This document shows, one piece after another, positions 35,901 through 47,900 of a DNA stretch of 64,000 nt (position 1 is the first letter of the stretch; each line of letters starts with the position of its first letter). Source of the DNA: Sabellastarte sp. h YS-2021. Lineage: Eukaryota > Annelida > Polychaeta > Sabellida > Sabellidae. The position numbers and the translations under genes are program-made. The notes under the pieces were generated by a model. That model saw only the letters and a program-made list of their open reading frames with translations. It made no database searches and was not told where the DNA came from. The stretch spans positions 54,239,028 to 54,303,027 of the forward strand of contig OZ024936.1 of assembly GCA_964017235.1 (NCBI GenBank), given 5' to 3'.

Positions 35901-38900
35901 TGAGTCAATTTTTTTCATGTTATTTTAGGGCTGTATCAACATTAAGTTATATAGAAACATTGTATATATGGTAGACATACAGACGAAAGTAATAGTGGCA
36001 ACATTGTGTTGTGATTAGTACATAATTTCAAATTGTTTGAATTGAAAAACATGCTTACCAGTGGTCAGACCAGTTCTGAAAATCAAATCCAGTTTCCAGG
36101 GCTTAGAAGCCAAACAATATCCGGGATTTTGAATGCTAGCAATGATATGGTGAAAATTAACCCTGATCATACATGAGCCATAATTTTAAACAGGAATTGT
36201 CTTTGCAAGATAGTTTGAAGTTTATCAATTACATTAAGAATGCGAATAAATTAAAAAAGTGAGATATTTCCTGAAATTTATATGCTGTTTATTGTCTTGA
36301 TGAAGGATTTACCAGCAGAAAGCCTAAAATAATGACCTTTTTCAATAACTGGTTCATATATATTCTTGTGGAATTCGTCATTTCTTCCTAAACGAAGTGA
36401 AATATGGTATACCAGTTTACCATTCACATCACTAATGCTTAACCCAGGTACAGTGCAACCTCTATCATGTCACCAGGCTAGGAGAGTCCAATTATGCTTG
36501 GACATTGGATGGTTAACTTTATAAAAATAAATGAGCCAATTTTATACATTATACAGTAGGGGAATACAAATTTAGGAGAATGGAAATGACTCCATAAATT
36601 AAATATTCCATGGAAAATAGTTAATAGAAGGCGGGGGATTGCAGAGGTTTCTGTCATAATATTTCAGGTGCCTCCGTGAGCTGTGACTTTGAATCAAGCT
36701 TCCTCTGTGGTTACAGTGCAGTCATAGCCAGCGGTGAGAATGTATTTGTAAAGACATTTTTACCTCAACAAGGTCCCGTAGATGTGGACAGTAACAATGG
36801 AGCCACAGTGGATCATACTCTTGGTACTATTTATGGTGAGTACTGGGTTTAATTAAGGCTATGAGAAATACTTAAATACTCAATACGTATTATTTTGAGT
36901 ACACCATTGGGAAGAAAAGTATTCTTTTCTTGTTTGATATAAACAGTTTTGCAAATATTCTTATAAAACTGACCAACTCAGTGAATTTGTTTCAGCAGCT
37001 TTTACATGAGAATAATACAAATTCTGGCTATTTTAGGCTAAATAATAGGCATAAAAGAGTAGGGTCATGGTGAGCGAGTACTCAAGTTCAACAATAAGTT
37101 CTAGTTCCAGCTCTAGGTTTAATTAATCTGATGAAAGTTTATCATGCAGAGTAGGAAATCCCAAAGTATAGTTTTTCAATAATTAATTCTATTACTGTTA
37201 GAATAACTGCGGAAACTCTGAGAAATACTTTCATAAACATCTATTGTTCAATTTATTCCTTCCCTCAATTTCCCACCACACATTTCATGAAATAATGGTT
37301 AAAAAGGAGGTTTCTATTAAGAAGAACAAAAGGTTTTGGAAAAACAAGAGCAATGCAAATTATGTACATTTTATTTATTGAAATGGTTCATAGTAAGGAT
37401 GTCTCTATGGCACTGGTATCTAGACCACCTAACTTACATACTGTGACAACACTTTCAACTGTCATCTCGATAGGTGCAGCCAATATAATTGACGGAGACG
37501 TAGAATTATAGTAAAAACAAACCCTAAATCTGAAGAAATTGTAAACTTTTAGCCTATATTTTGGTGCGATTTGAGACTTTTATCGTGATTTCTTTGAGCA
37601 GAACTGAAATCTTAAGTTCACTCATGCAGTTCACTCTTTCTTGGCAGGCCTATTTGATTGGGGATAATCTGGCATACAAGAACTTTTCAGTATCCATGGT
37701 TCAGAACTTTATTGCATTGACAGGATACTCAAATAGAAAATATCATACCAACCAGTCCCTAGTTCATAGCCTTTACACTATGAAGCAATGATTTATCAAT
37801 TAACATAAAATAATCTGACATAGAGTAAGAAATCTAAAATTCGCCACATATCTGAAATTCGCCACATGTCAAAATACTAATAAAATAAATGAATTGTGGT
37901 GAGATTTGTTGACTGTATAGTAAATTAAGGCCTTTTGAATTGAAAAATACTAATTTTTAGACAAAAACATCATTTTCTTCATAAAATTAACCAAGGTTTT
38001 AGAGGTGGCGAATTTTAGATTCCTGGCGAATTTTAGATTTCTTACTCTACACATTATATTTCTATTCAAGAAAGAACAGCCTCACTCTTTATGTAAGATA
38101 TTCTGCATTCAAAGCATTTAACTTAATATCCATTTTATCAATGTTAGAGTAACCACTGAAAGTGTGAGGGAAACTTTTCAGGTACTCGTTTGGAGGCGGA
38201 AAAAAATAGAGCAGTCATCCTGTCTCCTGTACTGAATATCAGTGAAACAACCTGTCTCAAAGTCCACTACCACATGAGAGGGGAGTTGGTGGGACAATTC
38301 AAGGTATGGTAACAAGCTGATGTAGCTAATTTGGTTTAATATAAAGAATCCAATGATGCATAATGATAATCTAATCAACCTTGTATGTTTAACTTAGTTA
38401 ATCTATATTTTGGCGAATTCTTGTTCCAAAGTACAGTGCATAATATGTCAGCTGGTCAGTTTGACAAATCTAGTAGAATCACCATACCAGTAGAGTTATT
38501 GGTGGATAAAAAGTTAAAATTTCAAAAAATCATAAATCCATTGAAGACTGAAGTGTATATTGGTCATTATATGTTGAATTTTGTTTTCTATTTCATATAT
38601 ACAATAGAAACTATATACTCTTGAAATTCTGTTTACAAATCATTATCTGTTACAGATATTCCAAGTGTCTGTCAGTGAAGATGTTATCCACCCTCAGCAA
38701 GTGACCTCATTACAAGACTCTGTCAACAAGTTATATTTAGAACATCACCAAGGAGCCACATGGAATCAAGCACTCATTGACCTTGACCCAGGCAGATCTG
38801 TGGTTGGATTTGAGGCTGTTGCTAGACAACCAGATTACTATCCCACTGTGTCAATAGATGATATTGAACTGATGGATATTGAATGTGGAATGATTGGTGA

Positions 38901-41900
38901 GCTTGTACAATTATGTTTTATTTATAATGTCTAAGATATGTTATGCTCTACTTCAAAACAACAAGGGAGAAATGCTGATCATCTGTGTCAGTTCAAGTTT
39001 TAATTCTTATTGAACTTTTATAGTCTATGTCATGACTAAGGTGCACAATCAATTCTTAATCTGTTGAAATCAATGTGAAAACCAAAGCTTTAGTGACATC
39101 TCTGATTTCCTCTGTCTTGTGGTATGATCTCCATTAGTTCAGTATTTTTATTTCCAATTGTAGTTGCAGATAATTAGAGAAAGAAGATAACAGGAACCAG
39201 TTTGTTTCTTCCAGTAAATTCGTCTGTATCTAGTTCAGTATCTATCATAACACAAAACATGGTACTTAATATATACATTATTACATCACATCTCTAAGTG
39301 CTGATAATTAAATTTTTAAACACTGTTAACACATTTGAAGAGGTTTGCTTTGAGGTGTTTATTTAAATTCTGGTAGTGATTGTGAAGATCCCCAATATCC
39401 ACAAGCAACATGTTCCATAAAGTAGGTGCAGAATAGACAAAAGCCTGATCACCACTAACATTGTTTTGTACTTTGCAAAGGTTTGACAATTTAAGAAAAT
39501 TTGAGGCTCCAATGTAAATCTAACTAACTCAGAAACAGACTGAAGTTCCCCTTGGTATCATCTCCCTGTATCTGCCACTTATTATTTTACAGAATTATAG
39601 TCTGATGAGCAGTTTACAACCATGAAGGCAAATTATTACTATTCTAATACAATAAGGGTTAAATTATGTTTCAATCTGCTTTTAAATGAAGACTGTTTCA
39701 TGGACACTAATTGGACGGACTATTATGCGGAGGTATAATCCAAAGAATTTTTCTTCCAGCCAATCAGATTCACTGACCCACCTGTGTCATATCTGAATGA
39801 ATTTCAATTGTTAAACATCAATACAACGCATTTCAGGCTCCTGTTCCTCTGATGAATTTACCTGTGCACAGAGTGGTCTCTGCATCCCGGCATCATCTCG
39901 CTGTAACTTCCACTCCCTCTGTTCTGATGAGAGCGATGAGGAGGGCTGTGACACCGTGGCACCTTACACCTGTGACTTTGAGAAGTATGGAGACTGTCAT
40001 CTGGAACAAGATCACATCGATGATTTTGACTGGTCAATATGGGACTATGGACACAATGGAGGTAATATAGCAAAGTTTATGTTTTTAACCCCTTCACATC
40101 CAGAGGAGGCAGAGAGGATTAGCATAATTTGGTCACAGGGTAATTGCTTGCTTTAGCCGTTGACCAACCAGTTTCACTGTTTCCAGTGAGTAATATCTTG
40201 GAGACAGAGGAACTATGGAAAATCTCAGATATGCATGCACCAATAAAGCATTAAAAACAATATGGCGGATATCGAGTTGCTGGAAAAGTAGAAAATCCGC
40301 GCATATTATGGAGGTAACTAGCAAATAAATGCTATACTTAATGTTTTTGTAATATGCAGATAAAATGCCTTAATTTGAAACCTTTTAGGTTTTTAATTCA
40401 AAATATCAAGAATTATAAATAATGAGACTGCTTAAAGTACAGGAGAATTCCATATGAGGTAATATACACAAGAAAACAGTCATCCAGTGCAACAATATTG
40501 GTGCCTGTTGGTGGTTTAATAACTTTATATTTAGTTACTATCACGGTAAATTGTTTCAGCTCTACAGTAAAAGTAATAGTTTTCTTAAATTCAACATTAA
40601 CTGTTGTATCTTTTCCAAATGTTGTGAAAATAGTACTCCTTCAAGATTACAGTTATAAGAAAAAATTAATTCAGTACAAATTGTACAACTCATTTCATAC
40701 CTTCATGTTAACCTTAAAAAATAATATGTTATAAATGTCAAGAAGTACAGTATTAGACAGTGAATACACACAGAGAAACTGAGTAAGTTTGTATTGTTCT
40801 TTAGTGAGGCAAGTCTTTGTTTCAGGTCATGGTATGCTGTATGATCTTTGTCACAATGGCTGACAAGGTGGGCGTTTAATGTTATACTTGCTTCTCACCT
40901 ACGTGGTGCAAACCTCTCCCATGTCAATTTATGGAATGCACCAAACTCCTCTCCTAATATGGCTTTTCAGCCTGACAACAAACCCAATCTTTTACTTTAC
41001 TTTTTGTACTTTTTTACACCAAAATGTCTTTCTTTTAGGTCACATTATGTTGAATGATATTAATGGTGTATCACAGATGTGAAATTTAATTGCTTGCCTG
41101 TCACACAAATGGCCCTGGGTTTAAATCCATGGCAACATGTGAAATTCACCAAGATCCTCTTCCTATGTCACCTAACCAGTTGTAAGGGACATAAAATTAC
41201 CTTAATGTCAATTTGTCAAATATGCATGCATGCCTTGTCTATAAGTCCCACTATCTAAATGGATCTGGATGATTTAATAAGATTTTGTTTTCAATAATTT
41301 ATATAACACTAAACTGATACACCCTGTAAGTCACTGATTGCTTGAAAAGGAATAATCCAGCAGCAAGGAGTCATGACATATTAATATTGTATTGTATATT
41401 TATACTCAGCACAAAATCTCCATTATGACAGGAGTCAAAGCTCTAAGGATCCATCACAAATGCACAAGTACAGCCCAAGCACAAATGACTGATATTCCCC
41501 TGAAAGATAAAGGCTCAAGGATGACCATTTATCAATGCCGCAGAGGTTCTTTATCCTGCCACTGGGGATAGAACTCAATGACAGAGGACTGCCATTTTAA
41601 GTGGACATCAGAGTCACTAAGTATCTACTCATACCTGGCCCAGAACTCAGACGATCACCCATCCACGTACTTACCATGCTCAGTATAGGAATAACCCCTG
41701 ACCAAACCACGGTATACGTAGAATTTTACCATGGTTTGAGGTTATAAACCCTGAAGACGAAGCCTGAGGGGTTTATTGCCTCAAACCATGGTAAAATTCT
41801 GCGTATACTGTGGTTTTGGAGGGGGTTATTCCTATTCTAACATGACAAATTATTTTAAGAAGAATAATTATTGCAAATTTTACTGTAAAACGTTCATTGT

Positions 41901-44900
41901 TACGACAGCCATAATGAGCGATAATAGGGAGTGACAGGGTTACGCTGTATTTTACCGGTGAAGTATTTCACCGTTTAGCCAATCAGAATCGAAGACACAT
42001 CCATGTCATGTTAGAATGCTGCATAAATTCAGTGATCAGACGAAAACTGGTCAACCAATTTACCCTTAAAATGGTCTAACAATGTAAGTAGTCTTATTAT
42101 CTTCTGCTGGGAAATCCAAGCAGTACAATCTAAAACACAAAGAGAATTGAATAGATGAGATATTTAAAGCTTTTCTTTTATTTCAGGTCACAGTATCTAC
42201 ATGAACCTGGATGGTCTAAGTCCTGGTTACAGAGCCAACTTGATTCTGGCTATCAGAACTCCAGACACTGAGAGCTGTCTATCATTCTACTATACCATGG
42301 ACTCTTCTGGAATATTTCGGGTAAATTGTGTCTTGTAAATACCTTCATTCCACTGCTGTGAGTTTGTCTGTCCCATCCCGTCCCAATTGTGCTGAACATA
42401 GTGTTATAATTGGTCATATGACTTATCAGTTTACTTTTGAAGGTGGGGGCATAATCGCAATGATCACAGAAGCTAGACTAAAATATTTAACAGTTTGTGA
42501 GTGAGCATTTCCATAAACAACTACTTGCGACCAATACTTTTAGCAATGAGGCAGTTACTATAAACTAGCTTGTCCACATTGCTGTAAAAATTAAACCAAA
42601 TGATCTGTTCATAAGAGAATACTAATCATAGAAGTGCCACTGTTAGTGTGGTCAGGAGTCGGTGTTACCAGGAATCTCTATGAATCATAGCAGTCAGGAA
42701 CAGGGAATATACAGCTAATGTTTTCATTATTCCAGTGGAAATATCCATTCGGAGATATTGTTTTCTACATAAAACCAAATTATACTTAATAATATCAGAA
42801 GTATAATTAAAGGGGGGGCTATGTTGACAATGTCATATCTGTACTCACTGGTCAACTTTATCTTCAGGTCTCATTTGCATCAAGTTCAGACCAGTACACT
42901 GACAAGTTCACTCGCAGCCAAATTAAAGTGAAAACCTGGACAAAAGCAGAGATTACGCTTGATCCAGGAGTGAAAGTAATTGTCTTCAGTGCTGTCTCAG
43001 GTAGACATTTCATTTCCTAAGTATTCGCCCAGATTAAAATAAATATAATTTTCCTCTAATGCCAAAACAGTTGATTTCAGTTAAACCCTCAAATCTCAAC
43101 ATACTCAAAATTTTCTTCCACGTATTCAGCATTTCCAGATAGTAGATTAACAAAATTTAGAAAAAAAAACTGTATATTTGATATTTACTTCAGTTTAAGA
43201 GTATTTTATGTTTATAAGTGAGCCAAAATCAGCCTATTAAATTCATGTTTAATTTTAAGTCACGGTACTTTTTTTGAAACATAAAATAATGTATACAGTA
43301 TTCCTCATTTTGGTGGCTATTTCTTTAAGCACACAGTGTATTTAAGCGTCCCGCAAGGGACGCTTGTTTGTGTATGGGAGAGCTTCCGGCTCCGCCGGCT
43401 CCGGCGGCTCCGCCGGCTCCGCATTTTGTTTTCCTTATAACTCTGTAACCGTTAGGCGGATTCTTTTCAAATTTGGCAGGTTTAGGCAATACCCTTGGGG
43501 AATTTTTTTGAATATGCTGCAGTGACATTTCAACCAATCAGAGAGGTCACATGACCAAAAATGTCTTTTTTCGATGGGGAAGCTTGTCCGGATGATAACT
43601 TGAAAGGAATTTTATCAATTCACCTGAAACTTGGCAAATACATTCATTCTATTAAAATCTGGAAATCATTAGATTTTGGCATTGATTGGTCAAGAAATGG
43701 CCGAGTAATTAATGATTAATTAATCATTACGAATTTTCCAAATAAGGAAAACACAAAAATGCTTATATCTCGAAAACCGTGCTAGATAGAGCGATTTCGA
43801 CGAAATTTTTGACCCGCAGGGTATGTCTGCGGAGTAGTTTTCCCAATTTTCAAAAAAATTTTGTCTCACCCAAAATGGCGGCCATTTTGAATTTTCGCAA
43901 AAATTGCAAAACACAAAAATGCTTATATCTCGAAAACCGTGCTAGATAGAGCGATTTCGACGAAATTTTTGACCCGCAAGGTATCTCTGCAGAGTAGTTA
44001 TCCCAATTTTGAAAAAATTTTTGTCTCGCCAAAAATGGCGGCCATTTTGAATTTTCGAATTTTTCGCAAAATTGCAAAACACAAAAATGCTTATATCTCG
44101 AAAACCCTGCTAGATAGAGCGATTTCGACGAAATTTTTGACCGACAGGGTATATCTGCAGAGTAGCCATGCCAATTTTCAAAAAAATTTTGTCTCGCCAA
44201 AAATGGCGGCCATTTTGAAATTTCGAATTTTTCGCAAAAATTGCAAAACATAGAAATGCTTATAGCTCAAAAACCCTGCTAGATAGAGCGATTTCGACGA
44301 AATTTTTGACCCGCAGGGTATCTCTGCAGAGTAGCCATGCCAATTTTCAAACAAAAAATTTCTCGCAAAAAATGGCGGCCATTTTGAATTTTCGAATTTT
44401 TCGCAAAATTGCAAAACACAAAAATGCTTATATCTCGAAAACCGTGCTAGATAGAGCGATTTCGACGAAATTTTTGAGCCACTGGGTATCTCTGCAGAGT
44501 AGCCATGCCAATTTTCAAAAAAATTTTATCTTGCCAAAAATGGCGGCCATTTTGAATTTTCGAATTTTTGCGCAAAAATTGCAAAACACAAAAATGCTAA
44601 TATTTCGAAAACCGTGCTACATAGAGCGATTTCGACGAAATTTTTTATCTTCAGGGTATCTCTGCAGAGCAGCTATCCCAAAGAGCTTTCACTTGGTGAA
44701 GTTTCAGACCCATAGCTAATTGCTCACCTACTCAAAAAGAGTAAATGCGAATTACCTCTAAAAGTATTGCAGATGGCCAATTTTTCTCAAATAACTCATT
44801 CACCTACTTTTGGAAGAGCTTTCACATGGTGAAGTTTCAGACCCATAGCCAATTACTCACCTACTCAAAATGAGTAAATGCGAATTATCTCTAAAAGTAT

Positions 44901-47900
44901 TGCAGATAGCCAATTTTTCTCAAATAACTCATTCACCTACTTTTGGGAGAGCTTTCACATGGTGAAGTTTCAGACCCATAGCTAATTATTTACCTACTCA
45001 AAATGAGTAAATGCTAATTATCTGTAAAAGTATTGCGGATACCCAATTTTTATCAAATAACTCATTCATCTACTTGTGGGAGAGCTTTCACATGGTGAAG
45101 TTTCAGACCCATAGCTAATTACTCACCTACTCAAAATGAGTAAATGCGAATTATCTGTAAAAGTATTGCAGATAGCCAATTTTTCTCAAATAACTCATTC
45201 ACCTACTTTTGGGAGAGCTTTCACTTGGTGAAGTTTCAGACCCATAGCTAATTACTCACCTACTCAAAATGAGTAAATGCGAATTATCTCTAAAAGTATT
45301 ACAGATAGCCAATTTTTGTCAAATTAATCATTCACCTACTTTTGGGAGAGCTTTCACTTGGTGAAGTTTCAGACCCATAGCTAATTACTCGTCTACTCAA
45401 AATGAGTAAATGCGAATTATCTCTAAAAGTATTGCAGATAGCCAATTTTTCTCAAATAACTCATTCACCTACTTTTGGGAGAGCTTTCACTTGGTGAAGT
45501 TTCAGACCCATAGCTAATTACTCACCTACTCAAAATGAGTAAATGCGAATTATCTGTAAAAGTATTGCAGATAGCCAATTTTTCTCAAATAACTCATTCA
45601 CCTACTTTTGGGAGAGCTTTCACTTGGTGAAGTTTCAGACCCATAGCTAATTACTCACCTACTCAAAATGAGTAAATACGAATTATCTCTAAAAGTATTG
45701 CAGATAGCCAATTTTTGTCAAATTAATTATTCACCTACTTTTGGGAGAGCTTTCACTTGGTGAAGTTTCAGACCCATAGCTAATTACTCACCTACTCAAA
45801 ATGAGTAAATGCGAATTATCTGTAAAAGTATTGCAGATAGCCAATTTTTCTCAAATAACTCATTCACCTACTTTTGGGAGAGCTTTCACTTGGTGAAGTT
45901 TCAGACCCATAGCTAATTACTCACCTACTCAAAATGAGTAAATGCGAATTATCTCTAAAAGTATTGCAGATAGCCAATTTTTCTCAAATAACTCATTCAC
46001 CTACTTTTGGGAGAGCTTTCACTTGATGAAGTTTCAGACCCATAGCTAATTACTCACCTACTCAAAATGAGTAAATGTGAATTATCTCTAAAAGTATTGC
46101 AGATAGCCAATTTTTCTCAAATAACTCATTCACCTACTTTTGGGAGAGCTTTCACTTGGTGAAGTTTCAGACCCATAGCTAATTACTCACCTACTCAAAA
46201 TGAGTAAATGCGAATTATCTCTAAAAGTATTGCAGATAGCCAATTTTTCTCAAATAACTCATTCACCTACTTTTTGGAGAGCTTTCACTTGATGAAGTTT
46301 CAGACCCATAGCTAATTACTCACCTACTCAAAATGAGTAAATGTGAATTATCTCTAAAAGTATTGCAGATAGCCAATTTTTCTCAAATAACTCATTCACC
46401 TACTTTTGGGAGAGCTTTCACTTGGTGAAGTTTCAGACCCATAGCTAATTACTCACCTACTCAAAATGAGTAAATGCGAATTATCTCTAAAAGTATTGCA
46501 GATAGCCAATTTTTCTCAAATAACTCATTCACCTACTTTTGGGAGAGCTTTCACTTGGTGAAGTTTCAGACCCAAAGCTAATTACTCACCTACTCAAAAT
46601 GAGTAAATGCGAATTATCTCTAAAAGTATTGCAGATAGCCAGTTTTTCTCAAATTAATCATTCACCTACTTTTGGGAGAGCTTTCACTTGGTGAAGTTTC
46701 AGACCCATAGCTAATTACTCACCTACTCAAAATGAGTAAATGCGAATTATCTGTAAAAGTATTGCAGATAGCCAATTTTTCTCAAATAACTCATTCACCT
46801 ACTTTTGGGAGAGCTTTCACTTGGTGAAGTTTCAGACCCATAGCTAATTACTCACCTACTCAAAATGAGTAAATGTGAATTATCTCTAAAAGTATTGCAG
46901 ATAGCCAATTTTTCTCAAATTAATCATTCACCTACTTTTGGGAGAGCTTTCACATGGTGAAGTTTCAGACCCATAGCTAATTACTTGTCTACTCAAAATG
47001 AGTAAATGCGAATTATCTCTAAAAGTAGTGCAGATAGCCAATTTTTCTGAAATAACTCATTCACCTACTTTTGGGAGAGCTTTCACTTGGTGAAGTTTCA
47101 GACCCATAGCAAATTACTCACCTACTCAAAATGAGTAAATGCTAATTATCTCTAAAAGTATTGCAGATAGCCAATTTTTCTCAAATAACTCATTCACCTA
47201 CTTTTGGCAGAGCTTTCACTTGGTGAAGTTTCAGACCCATAGCTAATTATTCACCTACTCAAAATGAGTAAATGTGAATTATCTCTAAAAGTATTGCAGA
47301 TAGCCAATTTTTCTCAAATAACTCATTCACCTACTTTTGGGAGAGCTTTCACTCTGTGAAGTTTCAGACCCATAGCTATTTATTCACCTACTCAAAATGA
47401 GTAAATGCTAGTTATCTGTAAAAGTATTGCGGATACCCAATTTTTATCAAATACTCATTCATCTACTTGTGGGAGAGCTTTCACATGGTGAAGTTTCAGA
47501 CCCATAGCTAATTACTCACCTACTCAAAATGAGTAAATGCGAATTATCTCTAAAAGTATTGCAGATAGCCAATTTTTCTCAAATAACTCATTCACCTACT
47601 TTTGGGAGAGCTTTCACTTGGTGAAGTTTCAGACCTATAGATAATTATTCACCTACTCAAAATGAGTAAATGTGAATTATCTCTTAATAGTATTGCAGAT
47701 AGCCAATTTTTCTCAAATAACTCATTCACCTACTTTTGGAAGACCTTTCACACACGAAAATGAAAAATTGTGAATATCTCGGAAAAGCTATTTCTTCTGC
47801 TTTAATGCTCGGCAGGAGATACACACCACGGCAGTGGTCTTGACAAAAATTTTTGTCTCCCCAAAAATGGTGGCCATTTTGAATTTTCAAAGTTTTTGCA

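Noticed and set aside
43850..44720. Minus- and plus-strand ORFs of 100-137 codons in the 170-bp arrays
   Set aside because: Both strands are open over the same repeats, with no domain and low complexity; repeat artefact.
44685..47735. CRISPR-like array
   Set aside because: Direct repeats are contiguous 133-bp units without unique spacers, in eukaryotic DNA.
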